Below, piece after piece: positions 1 to 10,755 of a stretch of DNA of 64,000 bases (the stretch's first letter is position 1; the number at the start of each line of letters is the position of its first letter). Below the pieces are notes generated by a model. It was given only the letters and a program-made list of their open reading frames with translations. It was not told where the DNA came from and did not search any database. Location of the stretch: NCBI RefSeq assembly GCF_036250065.1, contig NZ_CP109199.1, positions 8,062,083-8,126,082 on the forward strand, read 5' to 3'. This DNA is from Micromonospora sp. NBC_01699 (GTDB lineage: Bacteria > Actinomycetota > Actinomycetes > Mycobacteriales > Micromonosporaceae). Position numbers and translations under genes: made by a program.

Positions 1-1415
1 TTCAGCACCCGGTCGATCCGGGCCTTCTCCACGTTGAGGATCTTGCCGCGAATCGGCAGGATCGCCTGGGTACGCGGATCCCGCCCCTGCTTGGCCGAAC
101 CACCGGCGGAGTCACCCTCGACGATGAACACCTCGGACTCGCGCGGGTCGGTCGACTGGCAGTCGGCCAGCTTGCCCGGCATCGAGCCGGACTCCAGCAG
201 CGACTTGCGCCGGGCCAGCTTGCGCGCCTGCTGTGCGGCGATCCGGGCCCGCGACGCCTGGGTCGCCTTGGTGATGATCAGCTTGGCCTCGGCCGGGTTC
301 CGCTCGAACCAGTCGACCAGCCACTCGTTGCAGACCCGGAGCACGAAGCTCTTCACCGGGGTGTTGCCCAGCTTGGTCTTGGTCTGACCCTCGAACTGCG
401 GGTTGGCCAGCTTGACCGAGATGATCGCGGCCAGCCCCTCCCGGACGTCCTCACCGGAGAGCTTCTCGTCGCCCTTGAGGAACTTCTTCTCGGTGCCGTA
501 CTTGTTGACCACACCGGTCAACGCGGCCCGGAAGCCCTCCTCGTGGGTACCACCCTCGTGGGTGTTGATCGTGTTGGCGAAGGTGTAGACCGACTCGCCG
601 TACGACTCGTTCCACTGCATGGCGATCTCGACCGACATGCCCTCTTCCTCGGCCCCGAACTCGACCACGGTCTTGTGGATCGGGCTCTTCGAGGCGTTCA
701 GGTGGCGGACGAAGTCGGAGATGCCGCCCTTGTAGCAGAAGGTCACCTCGCGCGGCTTGCCGTCGTCCTCCTGGACCCGCTCGTCGCGCAACTGGATCGT
801 CAAGCCCCGGTTGAGGAACGCCATCTCCTGCAACCGGCGGTAGATCGTCTCGAAGGTGAACTCGATCGTCTCGAAGATCGTCGGGTCCGGCCAGAACGAC
901 ACCGAGGAGCCGGTGAGGTTGGTGCTCTCACCCTTCTCCAGCGGCGTCGGCTTGGAGTTGTGGTACTGCTGCCGCCAGACGAAGCCGTCCTTGTGGATCT
1001 CCAGCGCCATCCGGACGGAGAGCGCGTTGACCACCGAAACACCCACGCCGTGCAGGCCGCCGGAGACCGCGTACGCCTTGCCGTCGAACTTGCCGCCCGC
1101 GTGCAGGATGGTCAGCGCCACCTCGACGCCCGGCTTCTTCAGCGTGGGGTGGAGGTCGACCGGGAAACCACGGCCGTTGTCGATCACCCGCACGCCGCCG
1201 TCGGCGAGCACCGTCACCTCGATGGTGTCGCAGTATCCGGCGAGTGCCTCGTCGACCGCGTTGTCGACAACCTCCCAGACCAGGTGGTGCAGACCACGCT
1301 CGCCGGTCGATCCGATGTACATACCGGGCCGCTTGCGAACCGCCTCCAGGCCCTCAAGCACCTGGATCGACCCGGCACCGTATTCCTGCTTGTCCTGCGT
1401 TGCCACCTTGGCCAC
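1..1415 (-). CDS. gyrB: DNA gyrase subunit B, 3' end outside window
   Basis: ATPase subunit of the type II topoisomerase that introduces negative supercoils. The visible part (about 471 residues) holds the GHKL ATPase domain: RPGMYIGST near residue 28, the DNAVDEA motif, DNGRGFPVD, and the [15 protein letters not shown] loop. The transducer domain and the start of the TOPRIM domain ([25 protein letters not shown]) follow. The C-terminal part lies left of base 1, so this is truncation by the window and not a broken gene. GTG at 1415 or the second GTG at 1406 could be the start; the nearest purine-rich stretch fits 1406 better. gyrA would be expected next, outside the window. Confidence 0.97.
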   Translation of the reverse strand, partial: MAKVATQDKQEYGAGSIQVLEGLEAVRKRPGMYIGSTGERGLHHLVWEVVDNAVDEALAGYCDTIEVTVLADGGVRVIDNGRGFPVDLHPTLKKPGVEVALTILHAGGKFDGKAYAVSGGLHGVGVSVVNALSVRMALEIHKDGFVWRQQYHNSKPTPLEKGESTNLTGSSVSFWPDPTIFETIEFTFETIYRRLQEMAFLNRGLTIQLRDERVQEDDGKPREVTFCYKGGISDFVRHLNASKSPIHKTVVEFGAEEEGMSVEIAMQWNESYGESVYTFANTINTHEGGTHEEGFRAALTGVVNKYGTEKKFLKGDEKLSGEDVREGLAAIISVKLANPQFEGQTKTKLGNTPVKSFVLRVCNEWLVDWFERNPAEAKLIITKATQASRARIAAQQARKLARRKSLLESGSMPGKLADCQSTDPRESEVFIVEGDSAGGSAKQGRDPRTQAILPIRGKILNVEKARIDRVL

Positions 1416-1609
1416 TTTCTCGCACCATCCGGGCACCAGGGCGCGGCGGGCGCGGGTTTGGCGGGCACGCGACTCAGCGCACAGGCCGGCACCACGATTG
1501 ATCTGCGGATACGGCCGAAAGCGCCGGTCGCCGCGGATGCCCGCGGATCGCGATCGGCTCGGACCCGGTGCGGACTGGTGGCCCAGGCCACCCTGGCCCG
1601 CGTCGTCGC

Positions 1610-1638
1610 TCCACACCGTGTCCTCGTCTCGATGTCAA
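1610..1638 (-). promoter_or_regulatory. candidate gyrB promoter
   Basis: On the minus strand TTGACA (1633-1638) is followed after 17 bases by TGTGGA (1610-1615). This resembles a housekeeping -35/-10 pair about 195 bases upstream of gyrB. The -10 is poor. The rest of the 487-base gap 1416-1902 shows nothing else recognisable. Confidence 0.35.
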
Positions 1639-1902
1639 TCCTACTGTGCCGAGACGACAGAACCAGTACGCGGCACCCCTGCGGACCCACCTCAGACCTC
1701 CGTAGCCGGCCGCACCCCGCCTACCGCGACTCCCCCCACACGCCATCGGTCGGATCAAGGCCGCTCCGCGCCGCCGCGCTCAAATCGGAGGCGGATCTTG
1801 GGTACGGGGGTCGCGCGAACGCCTCGCCGTGCCGTAACTTTGCGTCGCTGTCGCCGTGCCTCGGACGGCCGGTTTGGTACGTGCTCAGGAAGGTGACGCT
1901 CG

Positions 1903-2457
1903 ATGGGGCTGGACAACGTCGCGGTGCATTGGCCGCGTACCGGCCGCTTCTACGATCCGGTGGCCCCGGCCGATTTCGTCGACTTCGGCGACCTGGCCGA
2001 CGCGCCCGAGGTGGCCGCTCCGACCGCCGCCCTGGCCGGATACATCGCGAAGACCGGAACGGTACGCGCGACCGCGTACACCGAGCTTGTCGATCTTCTG
2101 CTCGGCCTCGACGGTGTGCTCTACGCCACAGAGGCCGCAGCCGAGGACGAGGACCCGGTGATCGACCCGGATGGCTGCGCCTGGATCGCCGGCGGCCTCG
2201 AACGCTTCGTCGACGGCCACCGCCAGTACGGCGATCTGGTGACCTTCGACACGGTCGGTGCGGTGCTCCGGTCCGCGCTGTCCGACGGGCGCCTCGCCGA
2301 GCAGCAGTTGCGTTGGCTGGACAGCCGGCTCGACGCCCTGCGCGACGAGTCGGGCGCGGCCCCGCAGTGGAGCTTCGTCCGGTCCGAGCTGAGTGTGCTC
2401 GCCGGCTTCTACCGGCGCTGCGCCGACCGCGGCTTCGCCGTCTACGCCGACTCCTGA
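1903..2457 (+). CDS. conserved-looking hypothetical protein, 184 aa
   Basis: I do not recognise this protein. It is acidic and soluble, with no signal peptide or membrane segment, and starts MGLDNVAVHW. The sequence reads like an alpha-helical small domain: it has the segments AYTELVDLLLGLDGVLY and VGAVLRSALSDGRLAEQQLRWLDSRLDAL, and ends FYRRCADRGFAVYADS. ATG at 1903 is preceded by AGGAAGGTGA at good spacing, which supports the start. It lies divergently from gyrB and 194 bases before an MFS gene. Codon use is GC-rich like its neighbours, so it is probably a real gene. Function unknown. Confidence 0.75.
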   Translation: MGLDNVAVHWPRTGRFYDPVAPADFVDFGDLADAPEVAAPTAALAGYIAKTGTVRATAYTELVDLLLGLDGVLYATEAAAEDEDPVIDPDGCAWIAGGLERFVDGHRQYGDLVTFDTVGAVLRSALSDGRLAEQQLRWLDSRLDALRDESGAAPQWSFVRSELSVLAGFYRRCADRGFAVYADS

Positions 2458-2536
2458 GTCGGTCCCGCCGCCGACCCGGGTCGACATAGGCACAGGTCAG
2501 GACCGCCCTCGCCGGGCATGAACCGCATCACTAGAA

Positions 2537-2552
2537 GTAAACGATCCGTTAC
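2537..2552. promoter_or_regulatory. imperfect palindrome before MFS gene
   Basis: GTAAACGATCCGTTAC pairs at 12 of 16 positions (GTAA at one end, TTAC at the other) and sits in an AT-richer patch 100 bases before the MFS start. It resembles operators of TetR-type regulators, but no such regulator is encoded nearby. Confidence 0.3.
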
Positions 2553-2651
2553 CTCCCGAGCCATGATTGCGCGTCGTCGCCGAGAGCCGGCGGCGGGTTC
2601 GGGATCTGGTGTGCGTACGTCGCCGCCGTCCGAGGGGGGTCGGCCCGCGGC

Positions 2652-4160
2652 ATGCGCGCCACATTCGCTGCTCTGCGCCATCGCAACTACCGCATCTGGG
2701 CCGGCGCCGGCTTCGTGTCGATCATCGGCACCTGGATGCAGGTACTCGGCATCAACTGGTTCGTGCTCCAGGCGACCGGTTCGGTGACCTCGATGGGCTG
2801 GGCGGTGCTGCTCCAGGCCGTACCGACCCTGCTGCTCAGCACCTGGGGCGGCGCGCTCGCCGACCGGCTGCCGCCCCGGCCGCTGCTGATCGGCACCCAG
2901 ATCATGCACACCGCGCTCGCCCTGGGACTGGCCACCGTGGCCTGGTCACACGTCGGCGGACTATCGGTGATCTACGCGATCTCGCTGGTCAGTGGTGCCG
3001 TCTCCGCCGTCGAGGGCCCGGTGATGGGTCGCTGGGGTTCCACCCTGGTCGACCGCGCCACTCTCGGCAACGCCCTCGCGCTCGGCTCGCTGACCAACTC
3101 GGCCGGTCGGATCCTGGGCATGAGCGTCGGCGCCGTGCTGGTCGCCGCAGCCGGCCCGGCCCCGCTGTTCCTCGTCAACGCGATCAGCTTCGCCGCCGTG
3201 GTGCTGGCCCTGCTCGCCATCCGGCAGCGGGATCTGCACACCCCCGAACCCCGATCGGTCGGCGTCGCGGCACGGACCGACACCGGGGGCGTACGGGCCG
3301 GTTTCGCGTACCTGCGCGGGCAGCCCCTGGTGCTGACCATGCTCGCGCTCGCCTTCGTGCTCGGCAGCCTCGGGCGCAACTACCAGGTGACCATGGCCGC
3401 CATGAGCGACGGCCCGCTCCGCGCCGGAGCCTCCGGGTACGGCATGCTCTCGACCGTCTTCGCGGTCGGCACCGTGATCGGTGCGCTGGTCGCCGCCCAG
3501 CGACGCGAACTGGGCCACGGCATCCTGGTCGGCGCCGGGATACTCGCCAGCCTGATGCAGATCCTGGCCGGGCTGGCGCCCGGCACCTGGACCTTCGCCG
3601 CGTTCATCCTGCCGATCGCGGCGACCGCCGTCATCATCGACACCACCGTCGGGACCCGGGCCCAGCTCGACACCGACGGTGCCATGCGGGGTCGGGTCCT
3701 CGCCGCCGTCGGCGTCACCGGCGCGGTCTCCGCCGCGGTCGGGGCGCCACTGCTCGGCTGGCTCTCCGAGCACTTCGGGCCACGCCAGACGCTGGTACTG
3801 GCTGGGGCGGTCGCGGCGGTCGCCTCGGTGGCAGGCGGGCTGGCCCTCGCCCGGCAGCGGGCTCGGACCGTACTGGTCGGGTCGCTGCCAGCGGCGGCGG
3901 TGACCATCGGTCGGGCGGCGGCCCGGCGGCGCGGTGTGGCGGCGGTCAGCCGTATGTGTCCCGCGGGCCACGCCCCCGTACCCGTCGCGGCCCACGCGAC
4001 CACGACGGCGCCGTCGGCCCATGGATATGCAGCTTCCGAACCACGTTATGGCCGACCTCGCCGGCGATCCGCTTCAACAGCGAGCCGGCGAGCAGCCGGA
4101 GCTGGGTCGCCCACGCGGTCGACTCCGCCTCCACCGTCAACTCGCCGTTCTCCAGCTTGA
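2652..4160 (+). CDS. MFS transporter, EntS-like
   Basis: Polytopic membrane protein of the major facilitator superfamily, of the type often annotated as enterobactin or multidrug exporter. It starts MRATFAALRHRNYRIWAGAG, a typical opening of MFS_3-type exporters. About 10 to 12 hydrophobic helices follow to residue ~415, with LADRLPPRPLL in the first cytoplasmic loop. The last ~70 residues are Arg/Ser/Pro-rich and run antisense over the end of dciA (3946-4160). Either the tail is real and poorly constrained, or the stop has drifted. Substrate cannot be told from sequence. Confidence 0.85.
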   Translation: MRATFAALRHRNYRIWAGAGFVSIIGTWMQVLGINWFVLQATGSVTSMGWAVLLQAVPTLLLSTWGGALADRLPPRPLLIGTQIMHTALALGLATVAWSHVGGLSVIYAISLVSGAVSAVEGPVMGRWGSTLVDRATLGNALALGSLTNSAGRILGMSVGAVLVAAAGPAPLFLVNAISFAAVVLALLAIRQRDLHTPEPRSVGVAARTDTGGVRAGFAYLRGQPLVLTMLALAFVLGSLGRNYQVTMAAMSDGPLRAGASGYGMLSTVFAVGTVIGALVAAQRRELGHGILVGAGILASLMQILAGLAPGTWTFAAFILPIAATAVIIDTTVGTRAQLDTDGAMRGRVLAAVGVTGAVSAAVGAPLLGWLSEHFGPRQTLVLAGAVAAVASVAGGLALARQRARTVLVGSLPAAAVTIGRAAARRRGVAAVSRMCPAGHAPVPVAAHATTTAPSAHGYAASEPRYGRPRRRSASTASRRAAGAGSPTRSTPPPPSTRRSPA

Positions 4161-4653
4161 TCGGGCGGCTGTGCTTGGCCACGTCCGGGCCGACCACCTT
4201 CTCCCACGCACCGAAGACCGTCGCCTCCGCCGTGGGCTGCTGCCAGCCACGGGCCTTGACCAACCGGGCCAGCACCGTACCGAGCAGTTGCGGATCGCGC
4301 GGGTCCGGTCCCGGGCCCGAGTAGCCGCGCAACCGCCGCCGGGGCTGGCCGTCCCGGCCCACCCCCCGGTCGTCGCCGGTCACCCCGTCGACGTCCGCGC
4401 CGGTCCGGCGCGCACGTGGCGCCCGGTTCGTCTCCCGGCGGGCCCGCGCCGCATCCAGTACGGCCCGAGCCAGCTCCGGCCCGCTCGCCCCGGCCGTCGG
4501 GTCGGGCGACTGCGCGGGTGCCACCGGAACCTCGGGCGCACCGGCGGCCGGAGCCTTGGCCGCTGCCGACCCGGTACCCCGCTTCGCCTTCGGAGTCGTG
4601 CCCGGAGTCGTCCTCGGGGCCGGATTCGAGCTCGGCTTCGGATCAGCCGGCAC
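3946..4653 (-). CDS. dciA: DciA-type helicase loader (DUF721)
   Basis: DUF721 protein, 235 aa, corresponding by position to M. tuberculosis Rv0004. DciA proteins interact with the replicative helicase DnaB and are thought to load it. The N-terminal ~115 residues are Pro/Ala/Arg-rich and probably disordered. The conserved domain runs from about residue 120 ([18 protein letters not shown]) through [18 protein letters not shown], then [17 protein letters not shown] and [10 protein letters not shown] near the end. The ATG overlaps the end of recF by 11 bases, so the two are translationally coupled. The 3' end overlaps the MFS gene on the opposite strand. Confidence 0.9.
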   Translation of the reverse strand: MPADPKPSSNPAPRTTPGTTPKAKRGTGSAAAKAPAAGAPEVPVAPAQSPDPTAGASGPELARAVLDAARARRETNRAPRARRTGADVDGVTGDDRGVGRDGQPRRRLRGYSGPGPDPRDPQLLGTVLARLVKARGWQQPTAEATVFGAWEKVVGPDVAKHSRPIKLENGELTVEAESTAWATQLRLLAGSLLKRIAGEVGHNVVRKLHIHGPTAPSWSRGPRRVRGRGPRDTYG

Positions 4654-5776
4654 GGCGGACCGTCCCGTCGGTCACGGCGTACCTGGACCCCCGCAGCAGC
4701 CGTGGCACGTCGTCGTCGACCGCGCAGGTGACCAGCAGCTGACTGGCCCCGCCGACGAGTTCGGCCAGCCGCTCGCGCCGTCCGGCGTCCAACTCGGCGA
4801 ACACGTCGTCCAGCGCCAGCACCGGCTCGATGCCGTCCGCCCGCAACAGCTCGTACGCGGCCAGCCGCAGCGCCAGCGCGTACGACCAGGACTCGCCGTG
4901 GCTGGCGTACCCCTTGGCCGGCAGCGGACCGAGGGTGAGGCTCAGCTCGTCGCGGTGCGGCCCGACCAGGGTCACGCCCCGCTCCACCTCACCCGGCCGG
5001 GACTCGACCAGCGCGGCGAGCAACACCGCCTCCAGCGTCGACCGGTCCGGCACCGAGTCGGTCAGCTCGACCGAGGGCCGGTACGCGATCCCGGCCGCAC
5101 CGTGACCGGCGGCCACCGCGTCGTACGCCTTCGTGACGTGCGGCCCCAGGGTGGCGACCAGGTCGAGCCGACCGGCGAGCAGTTCCGCGCCGTGCCGGGC
5201 GAGCTGGGCGTCCCAGACGTCGAGGGTGGACAGGTCACCACCCCGCGAACCGCCGGTCTTACGGGCCAGGTACGACGTCCGCAGCAACGCGTTGCGCTGC
5301 TTGACCACCCGCTCGTAGTCGGCCCGCACCCCGGCGTACCGGGGCTGCCGGGTGACCAGCAGGTCGTCCAGGTAGCGCCGCCGCTCGGCCGGATCGCCCC
5401 GGACCAGTTCCAGGTCCTCCGGGGCGAAGAGCACCAGCCGCAGGGCACCGAGCACATCCCGGGCCCGCCGGACCGGCGAGCGCCCCAGCCTGGCCCGGTT
5501 GGCCTTGCCCGGCACGATCTCCAGCTCGACCAGCAGTTCCCGCCCGTCGTGCACGATCGCGCAGCGGAGCACCGCGGCACCCGCCCCGACCCGGACCAGC
5601 GGGGCATCGGTGGCGACCCGGTGGCTGGCCAGGGTCGCCACGTAGCCCAGCGCCTCGACGAGGTTCGTCTTGCCCACCCCGTTCGGGCCGACGAAGACGT
5701 TCCCGCCCGGCTCAAGATCCAACTCGACCCGCTCGTACGAGCGGAAGTCGATCAGTTCGAGCCGGCGGACGTGCAC
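4643..5776 (-). CDS. recF: DNA replication/repair protein RecF
   Basis: SMC-like ATPase that helps load RecA at gaps through RecOR. 377 aa. The GTG start gives [19 protein letters not shown], the usual RecF opening. Walker A is [14 protein letters not shown] near residue 33, the signature is HRDELSL near residue 282, and Walker B is [21 protein letters not shown] near residue 335. It starts five bases after the gnd stop and overlaps dciA at its end. It lies in the order dnaN-gnd-recF-dciA-gyrB on the minus strand, so it is probably part of one transcription unit. Confidence 0.97.
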   Translation of the reverse strand: MHVRRLELIDFRSYERVELDLEPGGNVFVGPNGVGKTNLVEALGYVATLASHRVATDAPLVRVGAGAAVLRCAIVHDGRELLVELEIVPGKANRARLGRSPVRRARDVLGALRLVLFAPEDLELVRGDPAERRRYLDDLLVTRQPRYAGVRADYERVVKQRNALLRTSYLARKTGGSRGGDLSTLDVWDAQLARHGAELLAGRLDLVATLGPHVTKAYDAVAAGHGAAGIAYRPSVELTDSVPDRSTLEAVLLAALVESRPGEVERGVTLVGPHRDELSLTLGPLPAKGYASHGESWSYALALRLAAYELLRADGIEPVLALDDVFAELDAGRRERLAELVGGASQLLVTCAVDDDVPRLLRGSRYAVTDGTVRRAG

Positions 5777-5781
5777 GGACG

Positions 5782-6654
5782 CTAGCTCTTGTGGGTGGCG
5801 TGGCCGCCGAACTGGTTGCGCAGTGCGGCCACCGCCTTGATCGCGGGCGAGTCGTCCTGGCGGGATACGAAACGGGCGAACAGCGACGCGGTGATCACGT
5901 TCAGCGGAACCGCGAGCCGGATCGCCTCCTCGACCGTCCACCGCCCCTCGCCGGTGTCCTCGGCGTAGCCACGCAGGTTGGCCAGCTCCGGGTCCTCGTC
6001 GAGCGCCCGGTCGAGCAGGTCGAGCAGCCAGGACCGGACCACGGTGCCCTCACGCCAGGACTTGATCACGCCCGGCACGTTGGTAACCAGCTCGGAGGCG
6101 GACATCAGTTCGTAGCCCTCGGCGTACGCGTGCATCAGGCCGTACTCGATGCCGTTGTGCACCATCTTGGCGTAGTGGCCGGCGCCGACCGGGCCGGCGT
6201 GCACGAAGCCGAACTCGCCGGCCGGCTTGAGCGCCTCGAAGATCGGCATCAGCCGGTCCACGTGCTCCTGCGCGCCACCGACCATCAGCCCGTAGCCGTT
6301 CTGCCGGCCCCAGACACCGCCGGAAACGCCGACGTCGACGTAGCCGATACCGAACCGGTCGAGCTTCTCCGCCCGAGGGGCGTCGTCGCTGAACCGGGAG
6401 TTGCCGCCGTCGATCACGATGTCGCCCGCCGCCAGCACCCCGGACAGCTCGTCGATGGTGGCCGAGGTCACCGCGGCCGGAACCATCACCCAGACCACCC
6501 GGGGGGCGGCCAGCTTCTCGGCCAGCTCGGCGAGACCGGCAACGTCGGTGACCGCGGGGTCACGGTCGAAACCGACCACCTCGTGTCCGGCGGCGCGCAA
6601 CCGTTCGCGCATGTTGCCGCCCATCCGACCGAGCCCTACCAGGCCGATTTGCAT
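5782..6654 (-). CDS. gnd: 6-phosphogluconate dehydrogenase, short decarboxylating type
   Basis: Oxidises 6-phosphogluconate to ribulose 5-phosphate in the pentose phosphate pathway. 290 aa, the short GndA/YqeC-like type. The N-terminal Rossmann motif is [12 protein letters not shown], followed by VIDGGNS and the substrate motif [22 protein letters not shown]. The catalytic region [23 protein letters not shown] follows. The C-terminal helical domain is short, as usual in this subtype. Its place between dnaN and recF is typical of several actinomycete families. The ATG at 6654 is preceded by AAGGGGA. Confidence 0.95.
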   Translation of the reverse strand: MQIGLVGLGRMGGNMRERLRAAGHEVVGFDRDPAVTDVAGLAELAEKLAAPRVVWVMVPAAVTSATIDELSGVLAAGDIVIDGGNSRFSDDAPRAEKLDRFGIGYVDVGVSGGVWGRQNGYGLMVGGAQEHVDRLMPIFEALKPAGEFGFVHAGPVGAGHYAKMVHNGIEYGLMHAYAEGYELMSASELVTNVPGVIKSWREGTVVRSWLLDLLDRALDEDPELANLRGYAEDTGEGRWTVEEAIRLAVPLNVITASLFARFVSRQDDSPAIKAVAALRNQFGGHATHKS

Positions 6655-6693
6655 TTCCGTGTCCCCTTATGAGTTACGTTCTACCGCTTCGGG

Positions 6694-7827
6694 TCAGCGA
6701 GTGACCCGGATCGGCATGATCAGATAGCGATAGCCGGGGATGACCTCCCCGTCCTCTCCGGAAGGAGAGATCACCGCGGGCTTGAAGGCGTCGACGAAGG
6801 AGAACACCGCCGTCGCCGCGCCCAGGTTCTGAAGCCCGTCGATCAGATAGCCGGGGTTGAAGCCGATGGTCAGCGGCTCACCGGTGAAGGTCGCCTCCAT
6901 CGCCTCGCTCGCCCGCGCGTCCTCGGTGCCGCCGGCCTCGACCACCAGACCGTCCGAGCTGAAGCTCAGCAGCACCGGCGTGGTGCGCTCGGCGACCAAC
7001 GACACGCGCTTGACGACCTCGATCAGCCCACTGACCGCGACCCGCGCCTCGGCGTTGTGGCTGCTCGGGAAGAGCGACCGGACCGGCGGGTAGTTGGCTC
7101 CGTCGAGCAGCCGACTGGTCGTACGCCGGGTGCCACCGGCAAAGCCGATCATCCCCTCGCCGGCCGCGCCCTGGGCCAGCGCCATGGTCACCTGGCCACC
7201 GATCGGGCCGAGCGTCTTCGCCGTGTCGTTCAGGGTCTTGGCCGGCACCAGCGCGTTGAGGCTGATCTCCGGGTCGTCCGGCTGCCACTGCATCTCGCGC
7301 AGGGCGAGCCGGTAGCGGTCGGTCGCCAGCATCGACAGCGTGCCGCCGTTCAGCTCGATCCGTACCCCGGTCATCATCGGCAGCGTCTCGTCCCGGCCGG
7401 CGGCGATCGCGACCTGGCCGACCGCCGCGGCGAACGCGGCGGCGTCGATGGTGCCGGTGCTGGCGGGCATCTCCGGCAGCGTGGGGTAGTCCTCGACCGG
7501 CATCGTCGGCAGGGTGAACCGGGCGCTGCCGCAGACCAGCTCCAGGTGCGAGCCGACGGCGGCGATGTCCACCGGCTTGTTCGGCAGCGCCTTGGTGATC
7601 TCGGCGAGCAGCCGGCCGGAGACGAGGGCCGCGCCGTCGGCGTCGGCCTGTACGTCCACCGTCACCTGGCTGGAAACCTCGTAGTCGAAGCCTGACACAT
7701 GCAGGCTCCCCTCGGCGACCCGCAGCATCACGCCGGCGAGCACCGGAACCGATGGCCGGCTCGGCAGACTCTTGGCCGTCCAGGCCACGGCGTCGGCGAG
7801 CGCGTCGCGCTCCACTCGGAACTTCAT
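6694..7827 (-). CDS. dnaN: DNA polymerase III beta sliding clamp
   Basis: Ring-shaped processivity clamp that tethers the replicase to DNA. 377 aa, the normal length, with three repeated clamp domains. It starts MKFRVERDALADAVAWTAKSL and ends with YRYLIMPIRVTR, the conserved clamp C-terminus (usual form MP.R). ATG at 7827 follows GCGGAGGCA. It faces away from oriC on the same strand as dnaA, the classic dnaA-dnaN order, but with a 1 kb origin region in between. Confidence 0.98.
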   Translation of the reverse strand: MKFRVERDALADAVAWTAKSLPSRPSVPVLAGVMLRVAEGSLHVSGFDYEVSSQVTVDVQADADGAALVSGRLLAEITKALPNKPVDIAAVGSHLELVCGSARFTLPTMPVEDYPTLPEMPASTGTIDAAAFAAAVGQVAIAAGRDETLPMMTGVRIELNGGTLSMLATDRYRLALREMQWQPDDPEISLNALVPAKTLNDTAKTLGPIGGQVTMALAQGAAGEGMIGFAGGTRRTTSRLLDGANYPPVRSLFPSSHNAEARVAVSGLIEVVKRVSLVAERTTPVLLSFSSDGLVVEAGGTEDARASEAMEATFTGEPLTIGFNPGYLIDGLQNLGAATAVFSFVDAFKPAVISPSGEDGEVIPGYRYLIMPIRVTR

Positions 7828-7989
7828 GCCATTGCCTCCGCGTCGACGTCAGCGACCACTGTCTCATGCCGGGTGGCGCCTGCCCGCCCGGCCAACCGTG
7901 CGGATCCCCATCGCACCTTAGGCCGCGATGTCATCGGCTCTGCGTCCGACCCCGGTGGTTCGGCGGTCGATGCCGGGCTCTGCTGCGGT

Positions 7990-8470
7990 CGATCAGCACA
8001 ATCCACAGAATGCCCAACGGTGATGATTGGTTTTTGTTGTCTTAGAGATAAAACTCATCGTCTTCATCGGTGTTGTGCAAACTGTGGATGAGCGGCGTTT
8101 GGCCTGGCCAGAGGATTATCCACCGGTGGGTTAGCTGGGGAAAACCTGGGGTAAAACCCGGCCCGCGATCCACAGCCCACCGGTCATCCACGGTTGTCCA
8201 CGGTTATCCACCGGTTGTCCACCGGTTCTCCACCGGGTTTCTCCCCAGGGTTGGGGACAGTCGAATCCCCATCGACCACCACTGTCCCCAGAACCTTCAA
8301 CAGGCGGTCCACAGGCACCCGCCACCCGTGGATAACTCGACTACGGAGCGTGTCTGTCCACAGCGGTTTCCCCAGAAGTTGTCCACAGGTTGTGGATGAC
8401 GGAGAAGATCGGCACCACCGGTTGTCCACCGTCGGTGGATAACCGGGTGTGGACAACTTCCGCCCGTCCA
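7990..8470. other. oriC: chromosomal replication origin oriC
   Basis: The 1035-base dnaN-dnaA gap carries a dense set of DnaA boxes. Perfect TTGTCCACA lies at 8379-8387 (+) and 8448-8456 (-). One-mismatch boxes lie at 8116-8124, 8194-8202, 8204-8212, 8215-8223, 8354-8362 and 8422-8430 (+), and at 8083-8091, 8327-8335, 8391-8399 and 8434-8442 (-). Weaker boxes lie at 7999-8007, 8166-8174, 8184-8192 and 8305-8313. Bases 8471-8862 hold no boxes that I can see. Confidence 0.93.
8020..8059. other. AT-rich patch in oriC, candidate unwinding element
   Basis: About 40 bases (TGATGATTGG, then a T-rich run and AGATAAAACTC) stand out as clearly AT-rich in a very GC-rich surround. The patch directly abuts the DnaA box field on the dnaN side. 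It is therefore a candidate duplex unwinding element; it may also contain the dnaN promoter. Confidence 0.5.
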
Positions 8471-8862
8471 CCGCCGATCGTCCTCGGCAAGGTGCGGCGA
8501 GGCGGCCGTACGCCGTCAATGTGGCCCGGACGACCCCGTGGCAGTGCCCGATCCGGGGCGGGACGGGCCCCTCGGAAGACCATCCGCCGCTGTCGTCGGT
8601 GCCGCCGGGCGCCCCGGATCCGACCCGATCGTCGTGCCGGACGGTACGAAAGGACAGCCCACCGGTGGAAGATCAGCGGCCCGAGCGGGGGACGCGACGG
8701 CGGCAGGGAGACAACGCAACCTGACCGCGCGGGGTCGATCACCGTCGGCGTAGGCGCACGACAAGCGGGCGGACGCGCCGACGCGTCCGGCTATCGGCGG
8801 GGTCGGTTCCGGCGTACGGGGTTCGGCACCCCTCGCCGGCTCGTCCGCGTACCGTCCTGAGT

Positions 8863-10755
8863 TCAGGTGTTCTGCTTGATCCGGTTCGTCAGCTCGGCGA
8901 TCTGGTTGTAGAGCGAACGCCGTTCGGCCATCTGCTGGCGGATCTTGCGGTCGGCGTGCATCACCGTCGTGTGGTCCCGGCCGCCGAACGCCTGGCCGAT
9001 CCGGGGCAGCGACAGCTCGGTCAGCTCCCGACACAGGTACATGGCCACCTGGCGGGCGTTGACCAGTACCCGGGACCGGGACTGACCGCGCAGGTCCTCC
9101 AGGCTCACCCCGAAGTAGTCGGCGGTGGACACCATGATCTGGTCGGCGTTGATCTCCGGGCCGGAGCCGTCCGGGATGAAGTCCCGCAGGACCTCCTCGG
9201 CCAGCGACAGCTCGACCGTGGCCCGGGTCAGGCTGGCGAACGCGGTCACCCGGATCAGGGCACCCTCAAGCTCCCGGATCGAGTTCGAGACCCGGGACGC
9301 GATGAACTCCAGTACGTCCGGCGGGGCGTACATCCGCTCCTGGGCGGCCTTCTTCTGGAGGATCGCGATCCGCGTCTCCAGATCCGGCGGCTGGATGTCG
9401 GCCAGCAGGCCCCACTCGAACCGGGTACGCATCCGGTCTTCCAGCGTGGCCAGGTCGCGGGGCGAGCGATCGGAGCTGATCACGATCTGCTTGTTCGCGT
9501 TGTGCAGCGTGTTGAAGGTGTGGAAGAACTCCTCCTGGGTCCGCTCGCGGTTCTCCAGGAACTGGATGTCGTCGATCAGGAGGATGTCGACGTCGCGGTA
9601 GCGGCGCTGGAACGCACTGGTCTTGTCGTCCCGCAGCGAGTTGATGAAGTCGTTGGTGAACTCTTCGGTGGAGACGTACCGCACCGAGCGGGCGTTGCCC
9701 AGCGTGGTGGCGTAGTGCCCGATGGCGTGCAACAGGTGGGTCTTGCCCAGCCCCGAGCTGCCGTAGATGAAGAGCGGGTTGTACGCCTTGGCCGGCGACT
9801 CGGCCACCGCGACGGAGGCGGCGTGGGCGAACCGGTTCGACGAACCGATGACGAAGGTCTCGAACATGTACTTCGGGTTCAACCGGTTGCCGCCGGCGCT
9901 CCCGTTGTCCATGCCGCCGCCGAGCCGGCGGTCGTCCCGGACTCCCGAGCGGTGGTCGATCGGCGAGCTGCCCCGACCGGGTCCGCTGTCGGTGCCGTTG
10001 TCACGGGGCAGGACGCGGGGCCCCTGGTCGCCGATCGAGTCGTCCCGGTAGCGGTGTTCCAACTGCCGGGGGTCCAGGCCATGCGGGCCGCCCGCGTTCC
10101 GGTCGACGCCACGGTCGTCCAGGTTGCGCCGCTCCTGGTGCGAAGCCGCGCGGCCGGGATCGGGATAGGTTCCGTCCGGGTAGCCCGGCTCGGGGTACGA
10201 CGACTGCTCGGGGTAGCCCGAGTGGTCCGGGTAGCCGGGCCCGAACAGGGTGTCCTGGCCACCGTCGCGACTGTTCGGGATCAGCCCCATCCGGGGCGAC
10301 TCGACCGGGGCGGCGGGAGGGTACTGGGCGGAGCCGGTGGGCACTCGGTCGATCGGACCGGTCGGTGCGGTGTCCCGGGGCCCCTCCGGCATCGGGCCGT
10401 AGGCACTCGGTACGGGCGCCGGGGCGTACCCGCTCGGGGCCGGGTTCGGGGTGCCGCTGCCGTACAGGGTGCCGGTCGGCCGTCCCTGGCCGTCCTCCGG
10501 CGGGCGGACCGTGACCGCGACCTGGATGGCCCGGCCGAGGTGGCGGGAGAGCGCGTCGGTGATCGCCGGGCGGAGCCGGGACTCGATGACGTCGCGGGTG
10601 AACGCGTCCGGGACCGAGAGCAGTGCCGTGTCCTCGACGATGGCGCGCAGGCGGGTGAGGCGGAGGTACGCGCGCTGTTGCGCCGAGATAATCTCGTCGG
10701 CAAGATCATCGGTTGCGGCCAGCCACACCGCGGCAAGGTCGATCGTGTCGGCCAC
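8863..10755 (-). CDS. dnaA: chromosomal replication initiator DnaA
   Basis: AAA+ initiator that binds DnaA boxes at oriC and opens the duplex. The GTG at 10755 gives [21 protein letters not shown] and 630 aa. A longer in-frame ORF upstream would run through the DnaA boxes of the promoter and is unlikely. Domain I covers about residues 1-90. Domain II (about 95-285) is a long Pro/Gly/Asp/Tyr-rich linker, as in other high-GC actinomycetes. The AAA+ core has [15 protein letters not shown] and [20 protein letters not shown]. Domain IV carries the DnaA-box signature [14 protein letters not shown]. It ends IKQNT. Confidence 0.97.
   Translation of the reverse strand: MADTIDLAAVWLAATDDLADEIISAQQRAYLRLTRLRAIVEDTALLSVPDAFTRDVIESRLRPAITDALSRHLGRAIQVAVTVRPPEDGQGRPTGTLYGSGTPNPAPSGYAPAPVPSAYGPMPEGPRDTAPTGPIDRVPTGSAQYPPAAPVESPRMGLIPNSRDGGQDTLFGPGYPDHSGYPEQSSYPEPGYPDGTYPDPGRAASHQERRNLDDRGVDRNAGGPHGLDPRQLEHRYRDDSIGDQGPRVLPRDNGTDSGPGRGSSPIDHRSGVRDDRRLGGGMDNGSAGGNRLNPKYMFETFVIGSSNRFAHAASVAVAESPAKAYNPLFIYGSSGLGKTHLLHAIGHYATTLGNARSVRYVSTEEFTNDFINSLRDDKTSAFQRRYRDVDILLIDDIQFLENRERTQEEFFHTFNTLHNANKQIVISSDRSPRDLATLEDRMRTRFEWGLLADIQPPDLETRIAILQKKAAQERMYAPPDVLEFIASRVSNSIRELEGALIRVTAFASLTRATVELSLAEEVLRDFIPDGSGPEINADQIMVSTADYFGVSLEDLRGQSRSRVLVNARQVAMYLCRELTELSLPRIGQAFGGRDHTTVMHADRKIRQQMAERRSLYNQIAELTNRIKQNT

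Noticed and set aside
543-2489. Long plus-strand frame over gyrB
   Set aside because: Shadow of gyrB with Arg/Leu-rich, motif-free translation; GC-rich codons leave other frames open.
8390-8860. Reading frames between oriC and dnaA
   Set aside because: Run through DnaA boxes and have no start signals.
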